From Streptomyces sp. CC208A (GTDB lineage: Bacteria; Actinomycetota; Actinomycetes; Streptomycetales; Streptomycetaceae), in assembly GCF_030010625.1 (NCBI RefSeq), contig NZ_JASCXN010000002.1, forward strand, positions 404,672 to 468,671: DNA of 64,000 nt, in the 5' to 3' direction. Below are positions 1-8,350 of the stretch, piece after piece. The position numbers and the translations under genes are program-made. Under the pieces are notes generated by a model. It made no database searches. It saw nothing but the letters and a program-made list of their open reading frames with translations, and had not been told where the DNA came from. How positions within the stretch are numbered: position 1 is the stretch's first letter; each line of letters begins with the position of its first letter.

Positions 1-1
1 C

Positions 2-178
2 GCCGAGGAGAAGCTGCGCATCGACGGCCGCGAGCCGGGCAAGGGCGACCGCCGCAACGGCAAGCGGGAGGAGATCGTCGGGCTCGCGCTCCGCTTCGGG
101 CTCGTACAGGAGGAACACCTCGCCCTTCTGCCGCCCGCGACCGGGACGGGCGGACGCGGAGGGAACGCCGCCCGATGA
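2..178 (+). CDS. C-terminal end of an unidentified protein (partial)
   Basis: An open frame enters from the left edge, gives about 58 residues and stops with TGA at 176-178. It is charged at first (many Lys, Arg, Glu), has a short hydrophobic stretch (EIVGLALRFGLV) and ends in a Gly-rich tail. Its stop overlaps the start of the next gene in an ATGA arrangement, so it is probably translationally coupled to the Ser/Thr kinase. The family cannot be named from this fragment. The EIVGLALRFGLV stretch vaguely recalls the end of VIT/VWA proteins, but this is only an impression. Confidence 0.6.
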   Translation, partial: AEEKLRIDGREPGKGDRRNGKREEIVGLALRFGLVQEEHLALLPPATGTGGRGGNAAR

Positions 179-1602
179 CACCTCCGTACGCACGGGGTGG
201 CACCACGGGGCTCGACGACCGTCCCGAACTCCTCCCGGCCGGCCACCGGGTGGGGGAGTGGGAGGTCATCGAGCCGATCGGGACCGGTGGCTGGTCCACG
301 GTCTACGCGGCGCGCCCGGCCGGTACCACCCGCCGGGCCCCGGGACGCCCCCGTACCGCCTCCACGGGACGGGCGTCGGATTCCGCCGAGGTCGCCCTCA
401 AGATCATGCCGACGGCGGGGCTCGCGCCCCTCCAGACGCGCAGGATCGTGGAGTCCGCGCACCGCGAGGTCGAACTCGGCCGCAGAGCCGGACATCCCCG
501 GCTGATCGGTCTCCTGGACTCCTTCGCGCTCTCCGCACCGGACCGCCCCTCGGCGGACGGCGCGATCGTACTGGTCATGGAACGGGCCGCGGGCAGCCTG
601 CGGGAGCTCCTCGACGCGGGCGTTCCCGAAGCCGACCGCGGCCGCATCGTCGAGGGCATCTGCGAAGGACTCGCCCACCTCCACCGCTCGGGCTGGGTCC
701 ACGCCGACCTCAAACCGGAGAACGTCCTGCTGGGCGAGGACGGCTCCGTGAAGCTCTCCGACTTCGGTCTCGCCACCGAACTGACCGGCACCCACGGCTA
801 CGCGCCCCCTCTGGGCACTCTCGACTACCTGCCCCCTGAACGCTGGCGGGCTCCCCTGGGGGAGCTCGGCGTCCAGATCCGCACGAGCGCCGACATCTGG
901 GCCCTCGGCATCGTCATCCACGAGATCTTCGCCTCCGGCGTCCCGCCGTTCCCCGGCGCCACCCCCGTCGCCCGCGGCGCCGCCGTCCAGGAGTACGGGG
1001 CGGGCCGCGCCCCGCTCCGCCTGGACCCCGCCGTACCGCCGTTCTGGCGCGAGCTCACCGCCGACTGCCTTTCCCCCACCCACGCGGCCCGCGCCCCGCA
1101 CACGGCCGAAAGCCTGCTCGCCCGCATCGCCGCCCGGCGCGGCGGTTCCGGCGGCCCCGGCGCGCGGACACGCCGGATCCGCGCCGCCGTCCTCGCCGCC
1201 GCGCTCTGCGGAGTCGGCGCGGCCCTGTGCTCCGACGCGACGGGGCACGGTCCCGCCGCGCCGGCCGGCACCGTCCTCCGGGTCTTCAACGCGGAGCGGG
1301 GCTGCCAGGAGCGGACCGACCGGGACCCGCGGTGCAGCCTCGGCCTGGCGGTCGACCCCCACCGGCCGTACACGGCGGAGAACGTCGTACGGACCCGGGT
1401 CTGGCACGACGACCTGCTCACCGCCGACTGCCGGGTCACCGACGGGCAGCCCATCGTCGACGAGGAGGACCTGCGGTCCACGGGCTGGTTCCGCGTCCGT
1501 CTCCCCCGCGGCTCCGTACCACCCGACGCCTGGCTCCCCGCCGTCCGTACGAGGGACCGCCCGGCCCTGCCGACGTGCCCCCGCACCACCGCCGCCCCCT
1601 GA
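175..1602 (+). CDS. Membrane-anchored Ser/Thr protein kinase, non-RD type
   Basis: A 475-aa Hanks-type kinase. The glycine-rich loop is GTGGWS near residue 36 and the ATP-binding Lys is in VALK (K76). The catalytic loop reads HADLKPEN with Asp178, DFG starts at Asp196, and the activation segment has GTLDYLPPER. The usual HRD arginine is alanine, so this is a non-RD kinase that may not need activation-loop phosphorylation (inference). One hydrophobic segment at about 337-353 would place a roughly 120-residue C-terminal domain outside the cell; that domain contains Cys residues and no repeats I recognise. The ATG overlaps the stop of the preceding gene. The substrate is unknown. Confidence 0.9.
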   Translation: MTPPYARGGTTGLDDRPELLPAGHRVGEWEVIEPIGTGGWSTVYAARPAGTTRRAPGRPRTASTGRASDSAEVALKIMPTAGLAPLQTRRIVESAHREVELGRRAGHPRLIGLLDSFALSAPDRPSADGAIVLVMERAAGSLRELLDAGVPEADRGRIVEGICEGLAHLHRSGWVHADLKPENVLLGEDGSVKLSDFGLATELTGTHGYAPPLGTLDYLPPERWRAPLGELGVQIRTSADIWALGIVIHEIFASGVPPFPGATPVARGAAVQEYGAGRAPLRLDPAVPPFWRELTADCLSPTHAARAPHTAESLLARIAARRGGSGGPGARTRRIRAAVLAAALCGVGAALCSDATGHGPAAPAGTVLRVFNAERGCQERTDRDPRCSLGLAVDPHRPYTAENVVRTRVWHDDLLTADCRVTDGQPIVDEEDLRSTGWFRVRLPRGSVPPDAWLPAVRTRDRPALPTCPRTTAAP

Positions 1603-1655
1603 CACCCTTCGTCCGCATCACCGGATCGCATCATCGGGATTTCATCGCTCCTGCC

Positions 1656-1661
1656 TAGCGT
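1656..1661 (+). promoter_or_regulatory. Possible -10 element (TAGCGT) for the acylase gene
   Basis: TAGCGT fits the Streptomyces TAGNNT -10 pattern and lies about 45 bases before the acylase ATG. No clear -35 element is visible. A ribosome-binding site (GGGAGAGG) sits just upstream of the ATG at 1707. Confidence 0.4.
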
Positions 1662-1706
1662 GGCCGCGTCCGGACGAAGGCCCGAACCCCAGGGAGAGGC
1701 GTATCG

Positions 1707-4193
1707 ATGGCGCGAAGAAGATCACGAGCGAGACTTCCGGTGGCGGTCGCCGCCGCGGTGGCGGTGGTGAGCACCACGGCGCTGGGCGGGACACCGGCAG
1801 GCGCTGCCGGCACGGGACCGGAGCGGCCGACGATCCGCTACACCGAGTACGGGATCCCGCACATCATTGCCTCCGACTGGGAGGGGCTGGGGACGGGGTA
1901 CGGATACGCGGCGGCCAAGGACAACATCTGCACCCTGGCCGACACCTATCTGATGGTCAACGCAGAGAGGTCCCGCCACCTGGGACCCGACGGCAGGGCG
2001 AGCCCCGGGCAGAACCAGCACACCACCACCAACCTCAACAGCGATCTGTACTTCCAGCGGATCAAGGACGACGGCGTGGTGGAACGGCTGCTGGCCCGGC
2101 CCGCGCCCGACGGGCCGGAACCGGAGGTCAAGGAGGCCATCCGCGGCTACGTCCGGGGATACAACAGGTACCTGGCGGAGACGGGCGTGGACGGCCTCTC
2201 CGATCCTGCCTGCCGCGGAGCGGCCTGGGTACGGCCGATCACGGAGCTGGACGTCTACCGGCACGCGCACGCCGAGATCATCATGGGCAGCGCCGACGTG
2301 CTGCTCGACGGCCAGGTCACCGCCGCGCCCCCGGGGGCGCCGGCCGCCGCGGAGGCTTCCACGCCGTCGTCCGAGGAGCGCGCGAGGACCGCGAAGAAGA
2401 CGGCGAAGGAGACCGCGAAGAAGATCGGCGAAGCGCTCGCGGCGAGCCGCCGGCAGAGCATGGGCAGCAACGCGCTGGCGGTCGGCTCGCAGGGCGTCTC
2501 CGGCGGCACCGGCATGCTCCTCGCCAACCCGCACTTCCCGTGGCACGGCAAGAACCGGATGTGGCAGAGCCACCTGACGATCCCGGGGAAGATCAACGTC
2601 TCCGGAGCCAGTCTGCTCGGCCTTCCCGCCGTGAACATCGGGCACAACGACGACGTCGCCTGGAGCCACACCGTCGCCACCGTGGCGCCGTTCGGCCTGT
2701 TCGACGTGCAGGTGGACCCGTTGAACCCGACCATGTACCTGGTCGACGGCGCCTGGGAGCGGATGACCTCGCAGCAGGTCTCCGTCGACGTCCGCAACGC
2801 GAACGGCACGATCGGCAAGGTCACCCGGACGCTGTGGGCCACCCGCTACGGTCCGGTCACCACGTCGATCCTCGGCTACCCGCTGCCCTGGGTGGTCAGC
2901 GCCCACGCCGTACGCGACGTGAACATGGACAACCTGCGCGCGCTGAACACCTGGTTCGGCCTCGACAAGGCCAAGGACGTCCACGACGTGGTGAACGTCC
3001 TGGAGACCACCCAGGGCGTCCCCTTCTTCAACACGGTTGCCGCGGACCGCAAGGGGAACGCCCTGTACGCGGACATCCAGGCGGTCCCGAACATCACCGA
3101 CGCCCACGCGCAGTCCTGCCTCACCGAGACCGGCAAACTGCTGTTCCACCAGACCCTGGCGCTGTCGAACGTGCCGCCGGTCTCCATCCTCGACGGCAAG
3201 CGCAGCACCTGCGACTGGCCCGACGACCCGAACGCGGCCGCGCCGGGCCTCCTCGACCCGGCGAAACAACCACGGCTGATCCGCTCCGACTTCGTGGGCA
3301 ACGCCAACGACAGCCCCTGGCTGGCCAACCCGGCGCAGCCGCTGTCCTTCCCCCGGGTGATGGGGGACAGGGCGACGCCCCGATCGCTGCGCACCCAGGA
3401 ACTGATCCTGACCGCGCGGAAGCGGATCGACGGCACCGACGGCCTGCCCGGCAGGGGCTTCACACCGGAGACCATGGGGAAGCTGCTCTTCGCGGACAAC
3501 AGCAGGGCGGCCGACCTCACGCTCAACACGACGGTGGCGGCGTGCCAGGGCGTCGCCTTCGGGCTCGTCCTGGTCGACGGCAACCTCGTCGACATCAGGG
3601 AGGCGTGTCCGGTCCTGGCCGGCTGGAAGAGCCACGACTTCACGGCGGACAGCCGCGGGTCCTGGCTGTTCGCGAACTACTGGCACCACCTGCAGGGTTC
3701 ACGGCGGATCGACAAGCTGCCGTGGCGGGTCCCCTTCGACCCCGAGGACCCGGTGCACACGCCCAACTCGCTGGACGGCGGCAGCTCCGCCGTCCGCGAC
3801 TCCCTCGCGCGGGCCGTCCTCGCGCTGCGCAAGGCCGGCATTCCGCTGAACGCGGCACTGTCGGACGTGCAGAGGATCACCCGCGGCGGTGAACGGATCC
3901 CGATCCACGGCTCGTTCGGCGCCCTGGGAGTGCTGAACGTGATCGAACCCGGCCAGGTCGACGGCGAGTTCGACATCGTCTTCGGGTCCAGCTTCATCCA
4001 GCAGGTGCGGTTCACCGCCGAGGGCCCGCCGGAGACGTACTCCGTCCTGGCCTACTCCCAGTCGGCGGACCCGAACTCGCCGCACCACGCCGACCAGACG
4101 AAGTTGTTCGCGGCCGGCGGATGGGTGACCGAGCGGTTCACCGAGGAACAGATCGCGGCCGCCCCGGACCTGCGGGTCGTGGTCCTGGACTGA
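1707..4193 (+). CDS. Secreted penicillin-acylase-family enzyme (PvdQ/AhlM/aculeacin acylase-like)
   Basis: An 828-aa Ntn-hydrolase precursor with a signal peptide (RRRSRAR, then an Ala/Val-rich core ending near GGTPAGAAG). The hallmark is G-SNALAVGS followed by GMLLANPHFPWHG, matching the N-terminus of the mature beta chain of PvdQ and AhlM, so Ser254 is the predicted nucleophile exposed by autocleavage. A Lys/Ala/Glu-rich stretch just before it (about 225-250) looks like the excised spacer peptide. Relatives deacylate N-acyl-homoserine lactones or lipopeptide antibiotics such as aculeacin; I cannot tell which is the substrate here. It is followed 57 bases later by a secreted esterase, possibly co-transcribed. 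Confidence 0.88.
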   Translation: MARRRSRARLPVAVAAAVAVVSTTALGGTPAGAAGTGPERPTIRYTEYGIPHIIASDWEGLGTGYGYAAAKDNICTLADTYLMVNAERSRHLGPDGRASPGQNQHTTTNLNSDLYFQRIKDDGVVERLLARPAPDGPEPEVKEAIRGYVRGYNRYLAETGVDGLSDPACRGAAWVRPITELDVYRHAHAEIIMGSADVLLDGQVTAAPPGAPAAAEASTPSSEERARTAKKTAKETAKKIGEALAASRRQSMGSNALAVGSQGVSGGTGMLLANPHFPWHGKNRMWQSHLTIPGKINVSGASLLGLPAVNIGHNDDVAWSHTVATVAPFGLFDVQVDPLNPTMYLVDGAWERMTSQQVSVDVRNANGTIGKVTRTLWATRYGPVTTSILGYPLPWVVSAHAVRDVNMDNLRALNTWFGLDKAKDVHDVVNVLETTQGVPFFNTVAADRKGNALYADIQAVPNITDAHAQSCLTETGKLLFHQTLALSNVPPVSILDGKRSTCDWPDDPNAAAPGLLDPAKQPRLIRSDFVGNANDSPWLANPAQPLSFPRVMGDRATPRSLRTQELILTARKRIDGTDGLPGRGFTPETMGKLLFADNSRAADLTLNTTVAACQGVAFGLVLVDGNLVDIREACPVLAGWKSHDFTADSRGSWLFANYWHHLQGSRRIDKLPWRVPFDPEDPVHTPNSLDGGSSAVRDSLARAVLALRKAGIPLNAALSDVQRITRGGERIPIHGSFGALGVLNVIEPGQVDGEFDIVFGSSFIQQVRFTAEGPPETYSVLAYSQSADPNSPHHADQTKLFAAGGWVTERFTEEQIAAAPDLRVVVLD

Positions 4194-4250
4194 GACCGGC
4201 CGGCGGGCCGGCCGTGCACGAACGACCCCACTCGTGAAGGGAACAGCACT

Positions 4251-5327
4251 GTGACGAGGACATCGCTCTGGTGGAGAACGGTGGTGGCGTGGACGATCGC
4301 CGCCGTGGCCGTCATCGCACCGGCCGGCTCGGCCCGGGCCGGCGGCGGCACCACCCCGCCGCACCTGCCGGACGGCTTCGGCCTGACCCGGACCGGCCCG
4401 GCCGTGGGGAACGCCCACGACTTCTACCTCACGGTCACCACACCCCAGGTGTCGGGCGAGCAGCACATCAGGATCATCCTTCCGCGCGGGTACTACGACG
4501 ACCCGGACCGGCGCTATCCGGTCCTGTACTTCCTGCACGGCTCACCCGACGACCCCGTCAACCAGACCTACCCGGCGCTGTCCATGTCGGACCGGATGAT
4601 CACCGTCATCCCCGACGGCGGCGCGCGCAGCTGGTACGCCAACTGGCTCAACCAGAACACCGTCCTCGGCGCCCAGAACTGGGAGACCTTCCACCTCGAC
4701 CAGGTGATCCCGTTCATCGACGCGAACCTGCGGACCCTCGCGACCAAGAAGTCCCGGGCGATCGCCGGCATCTCCATGGGCGGCTTCGGCGCCTTCCACT
4801 ACGCCCAGGCCCGCCCCGACCTCTTCGCCCAGACCGCGTCCCTGTCCGGCGACATCGACCTGTCGGCCAACTCCATGGACCTGCGCATGGCCGTCGTCGC
4901 CTCCGTCACCGACGCGCTGGGCGCGATGTGCGCCTCCTCGTCCGGCTACTGCGACCCGGACAACTCGGCGTACAAACCCGGCGTGGACAGCGACGCCCTG
5001 TTCGGCTCGCCCTACCCGGTGTTCAACGTCGACTGGCGGTGGAACCAGGTCGACCCGTCGCAGCACATGGACCGGCTCAAGGGCATGGGGATCTCCCTCT
5101 ACACGGGGGACGGCGGCGGCTCGCCCCTGAACATGGAGTTCTGGGTCTCGGGCGCCTCCAAGAACGTCAAGGCCCGCATGGACGCCCTGGGCATGCCCTA
5201 CTACTACGTCAACTACGGTGACGGTTCCGGCTGGGGCACCGAGTGCGACGGCGGCCACAACGCCGGCTGCTGGGCGCAGTCCCTGCTGGACCTGATCCCC
5301 CGGCTGGAGCGGGCCTTCGCCTCCTGA
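4251..5327 (+). CDS. Secreted esterase, antigen-85/esterase-D fold
   Basis: A 358-aa alpha/beta hydrolase with an N-terminal signal peptide (VVAWTIAAVAVIAPAGSARA). Ahead of the nucleophile is YFLHGSPDD, the oxyanion-hole region, and the nucleophile elbow is AGISMGGFG with Ser175. A C-terminal His lies in the GGHNAGCW segment, close to the usual place of the catalytic His. This matches the putative-esterase family (PF00756), which includes mycolyltransferases and feruloyl esterases; the substrate is not predictable. The GTG start has GAAGGGAA upstream. It follows the acylase on the same strand and ends before a hairpin shared with the convergent gene. Confidence 0.8.
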   Translation: MTRTSLWWRTVVAWTIAAVAVIAPAGSARAGGGTTPPHLPDGFGLTRTGPAVGNAHDFYLTVTTPQVSGEQHIRIILPRGYYDDPDRRYPVLYFLHGSPDDPVNQTYPALSMSDRMITVIPDGGARSWYANWLNQNTVLGAQNWETFHLDQVIPFIDANLRTLATKKSRAIAGISMGGFGAFHYAQARPDLFAQTASLSGDIDLSANSMDLRMAVVASVTDALGAMCASSSGYCDPDNSAYKPGVDSDALFGSPYPVFNVDWRWNQVDPSQHMDRLKGMGISLYTGDGGGSPLNMEFWVSGASKNVKARMDALGMPYYYVNYGDGSGWGTECDGGHNAGCWAQSLLDLIPRLERAFAS

Positions 5328-5339
5328 CCGCACGGCTTC

Positions 5340-5377
5340 GCCGTCCCGCAGACCGTACCGGCGGCCTGCGGGACGGC
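5340..5377. terminator. Bidirectional hairpin terminator
   Basis: GCCGTCCCGCAG and its perfect 12-bp complement CTGCGGGACGGC are separated by 14 bases. The hairpin sits between two convergent genes and can serve both. There is no clear U-tract, as is common in Streptomyces. Confidence 0.7.
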
Positions 5378-5414
5378 GGCGTTCACCCTCCGAAGCGGTC
5401 CGCCGACGGACCGG

Positions 5415-6971
5415 TCAGGGCATCGCCGGGCCGGGACCGTTCAGCCAGGCCCACTCCGACCAGTCGGAGAAGCCCGTCTGCCACCGGTGGTAGACGCCGG
5501 CGCGGCTCGTGCCGAAGACTTCGATCCGGCCGTCGGCGTTGGCGGCGGCGCCGATCTCGGTGCCTCCGCCGCCGAAGGTCTCCCAGGCCGAGTACGGGGC
5601 GTTCGGCCCCGTCTGCCAGGAGTGGCTCGCCGTGGCGGCGTTGATCGCGAACACCTCGACGCGGCCGTCGGCCGTCCGCGCGGTGGTCAGCTCGGCGTCG
5701 GGGATTCCCCCGGTGCCCGTCCACTGCGACCACGAGGCCGGACCGGTCTGCCACTTGTGGAAGACGCCGTCGGCGTTGGAGGCGAACACCTCCAGCCTGC
5801 CGTCCTGGTTGTGGCTGACGGCGACGTCGTGCCCGCCGCCGCCGAAGTGCTCCCAGCCGGACCAGCCGCCGTTGACGGCGGTCTGGTACAGGTGGCCGAA
5901 GGTCGAGTCCGACAGGGCGAAGACCTCGAGGCGCCCGTCGGGCGCGGTCTCCATGGCGAGCCGGGAGAGGGCCGGGCCGCCTTCGACGCCCTCCCATGAC
6001 GACCAGCCGCCGCCGGGCGCGGTCTGCCAGCGGTGGAACACACCGCCGGCGTTGGACGCGAACACCTCGATGCGGCCGTCGGCGTTGCTGCCCGCGGCCA
6101 GCCGGTACCCGCCGGTGCCGAAGTTCGCCCAGCCGGACCAGCCCGCGCCGGGCGCGGTCTGCCACATGTGGTCGAAGGTGCTGTCCGAGAGCGCCAACAG
6201 CTCAAGCCGGCCGTCGGCGTTGGGCGTCAGCGCCAGCTGCGCGTTGCGCGGACCCCCCTTGAACCGCCAGGGTGACCAGCCGCCGTTCACCTCCGTCTGC
6301 CAGGAGTGGTAGACGCCGTCGGCGCCGGCCGCGAAGGCCTCCAGACGCCCGTCCGCGGACCGCGCGGAGACCACCCGGCCGGAGGGGGTGGGGTGCGGCC
6401 TTCGCGTCTCGGGCTCCTCGACGATGTTGTCGTACCGGCGCGCCTGGTAGTCGCCGTTCGGGTGGCCGTCGATCGAGGCGCTGTTGATGTTCCCGATGAA
6501 GTGCCCGGGCGGCTCGACTCCGCTGGAACCGCCGCCGAAGCTGTAGTAGGAGAAGCCGCCACGGTCGTCCACCCACTCATGGAAGACGATCACGTGGTTG
6601 TAGAACGAGTTGAGGATGTCTCCGGCCCGCAGCTCGTCGCGCGCGATCGCGTGGGAGAAGTTCGGCAGGGTCCGCGTGTTCGGGTTCGCGTCGAGATGCC
6701 AGGCCATGGCGACGAACCCGGAGCAGTCGGTGCGGTAGGCGAAGTCGCCCCCGGGCCCCGGCACATAGGCTCCCTGGCTGTACGGCGGCCGCTGGTCGAC
6801 CCAGTACTGGGCGCGCCAGATCACCTCGCTCCGGGTGATCGGGCCGCCGCGCTCGGAGGACACGGCGGCCGTGGCGCCTGCCGCGGCGGGGGGCGCGGCC
6901 GCGGCCAGCAGGAGCGTGCCGGCTATCAGGGGCAGGAGGAATCTGCCCCACCAGGATCGTGACGTGGTCAT
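5415..6971 (-). CDS. Secreted NlpC/P60-like enzyme fused to a seven-repeat PLL-type lectin propeller
   Basis: 518 aa with a signal peptide (LLPLIAGTLLLAAAAPPAAA). Residues about 40-185 look like an NlpC/P60 cysteine-hydrolase core: TDCSGFVAMAWHLD carries the Cys and NHVIVFHEW the His. From about residue 200 to the end there are seven tandem repeats of roughly 42 residues, each built on ADGR-hEVFA-x-N/D followed by a Trp-Gln-Thr and GGWS-x-W, the pattern of PLL/tectonin-like beta-propellers that bind sugars. A plausible job is binding a glycan, perhaps peptidoglycan or a fungal or insect surface, and cleaving a peptide or amide bond. This is inferred from the fold only. Confidence 0.78.
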   Translation of the reverse strand: MTTSRSWWGRFLLPLIAGTLLLAAAAPPAAAGATAAVSSERGGPITRSEVIWRAQYWVDQRPPYSQGAYVPGPGGDFAYRTDCSGFVAMAWHLDANPNTRTLPNFSHAIARDELRAGDILNSFYNHVIVFHEWVDDRGGFSYYSFGGGSSGVEPPGHFIGNINSASIDGHPNGDYQARRYDNIVEEPETRRPHPTPSGRVVSARSADGRLEAFAAGADGVYHSWQTEVNGGWSPWRFKGGPRNAQLALTPNADGRLELLALSDSTFDHMWQTAPGAGWSGWANFGTGGYRLAAGSNADGRIEVFASNAGGVFHRWQTAPGGGWSSWEGVEGGPALSRLAMETAPDGRLEVFALSDSTFGHLYQTAVNGGWSGWEHFGGGGHDVAVSHNQDGRLEVFASNADGVFHKWQTGPASWSQWTGTGGIPDAELTTARTADGRVEVFAINAATASHSWQTGPNAPYSAWETFGGGGTEIGAAANADGRIEVFGTSRAGVYHRWQTGFSDWSEWAWLNGPGPAMP

Positions 6972-7082
6972 GCGGACCTCCCAGGTCGTCGGCGGCCGAC
7001 CCTAGGAGGGAGCGATGAAATACGGATGGAATCGCCGGGGGAGACCGGCACCCCGGCGCGACCCCGTCCGACCCCCGCGTCG

Positions 7083-8165
7083 TCAGGCGAACGGCACCGA
7101 CACGTCCGCCCCCGCCGGCGCGTCAGGACCGGCCTCGTCCCCGCACAGGATCATCCGGCGGGCCCGCCGCAGCAGCATGCTCGGAGCGACCCCCAGATCG
7201 TCGGCGAGGCGCCGGCGGGTGCGGTCGAACACCGCCAGCGCCTCGGCCTGCCGGCCGGTCCGGTACAGCGCGCGCATCAGCAGCGCCGCCACCGGCTCGT
7301 TCCACGGACGCTCCGCGGCCAGGGCGGACAGCTCGGCCACGGCGTCCGCGCACCGGCCGAGCCGCAGCTGCCCCTCCGCCTTCCGCTGTACGAGGGCGGT
7401 CCTGCGCTCGCCGAGCCGCACCCGCTCCAGCTCGGCGAGCGGCCCCGGCAGGCCGTCCAGGGGCTCGCCCCTGAACAGTTCGAGCGCCCGGGAGCAGAGG
7501 CGTACCGCCTCGGCCGGATCGCCCTCCCGGTCCGCCGCCCCGATCTCGGCCGTCAGCTCCTCCAGGCGCGCGAGGTCCACGTCGACCGCGCCCGGCACCA
7601 GGCGATAGCCGCGTCGCCGGTCGTGCTCGATGACCGTGTCCGGTCCGTCGCCGGTCCGCAGGTTCCCGCGCAGGCGGTAGACGTACACCGGCACCACGTT
7701 GGCGGCCGGGGGCTCCATTCCCCAGATGCCGTCGAGCAGTTCCCGTCGGCTCAGGGTCCGCCCCGCGTCCAGTGCGAGCGCGGCCAGGACGGCCTGCTGG
7801 CGCGGCGGCCCCAGACCCAGCGGCCGCCCGTCCTTCCACGCCCGCAGCGGCCCGAGCACGGAGATCCGTATCTCCGGCGCGCGCCCCCGGCCGGCGTGGG
7901 CCCCCGACGCCGGCCGCGCACGGGGGCCGTGCCCCGGAGAGACCAGACCCGAGTCGAAGGCGTGGACGATGGCGGCGGCCCGGTCCCGCAGACCGAGCTT
8001 CACGAGAACCCGCGCGAGGTGCTCGGCCACCCTCTCCTCGGGCAGGGCGAGGGCGGCGGCGATCTCGTCGTCCCGCAGACCGCAGCCGACCGCGGCGAGA
8101 ACCCGGCGCTCCAGGTGCCCGAGCGCGACGGCGGTCGGTCGACCGGTGGTGGTCGTCGGCAACAC
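7083..8165 (-). CDS. Hybrid regulator: LuxR-type HTH followed by SARP (winged helix plus BTAD)
   Basis: 360 aa. Residues about 14-65 fit a GerE/LuxR helix-turn-helix (GLRDDEIAAALALPEERVAEHLARVLVKLGLRDR is the recognisable core, cited by its parts DDEIA, ALPEERVAEH, KLGLRDR). Residues about 95-185 form an OmpR-like winged helix (LGPLRAWKDG, RRELLDGIWG, VYVYRLRGNL, RGYRLVPG). The remainder is a bacterial transcriptional activation domain with AVRLCSRALELFRGEPL. SARPs activate antibiotic clusters in Streptomyces, but an extra N-terminal LuxR HTH is unusual. No biosynthetic cluster is adjacent. It is divergent from the methyltransferase gene at 8348. Confidence 0.78.
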   Translation of the reverse strand: MLPTTTTGRPTAVALGHLERRVLAAVGCGLRDDEIAAALALPEERVAEHLARVLVKLGLRDRAAAIVHAFDSGLVSPGHGPRARPASGAHAGRGRAPEIRISVLGPLRAWKDGRPLGLGPPRQQAVLAALALDAGRTLSRRELLDGIWGMEPPAANVVPVYVYRLRGNLRTGDGPDTVIEHDRRRGYRLVPGAVDVDLARLEELTAEIGAADREGDPAEAVRLCSRALELFRGEPLDGLPGPLAELERVRLGERRTALVQRKAEGQLRLGRCADAVAELSALAAERPWNEPVAALLMRALYRTGRQAEALAVFDRTRRRLADDLGVAPSMLLRRARRMILCGDEAGPDAPAGADVSVPFA

Positions 8166-8335
8166 TGTTCCCCCGGCTCAGGACTGCTCGCTCTGGCGGA
8201 CTCCGCCGCCACGGTAGGACGGGACACGGCGGGCACGGCATCCGGAACGATCCGGAGTGACACGCGCGGGGGAACGAGCCGGGGGGAACACGCGGATCCG
8301 GCACGGGGGCAAGGGAGTTGTCGGGAGGACTGCGC

Positions 8336-8350
8336 TACGTTGAAGGGGTG
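8336..8350 (+). promoter_or_regulatory. Leaderless promoter: TACGTT -10 six bases before a GTG start
   Basis: TACGTT (8336-8341) is followed by GAAGGG and then GTG at 8348. In actinomycetes a TANNNT box five to seven bases before a start codon marks leaderless transcription, with the start codon at or near +1. This supports GTG 8348 as the start over the upstream TTG at 8318. Confidence 0.55.

Noticed and set aside
1722..3689. A 655-aa minus-strand open frame opposite the acylase
   Set aside because: Composition is that of an antisense frame in high-GC DNA; the acylase has a signal peptide and nucleophile motif.
4196..4214. GGCCGGC-rich hairpin after the acylase gene
   Set aside because: The stem is self-complementary with a two-base loop, so it is a weak terminator candidate, and the next gene follows at once on the same strand.
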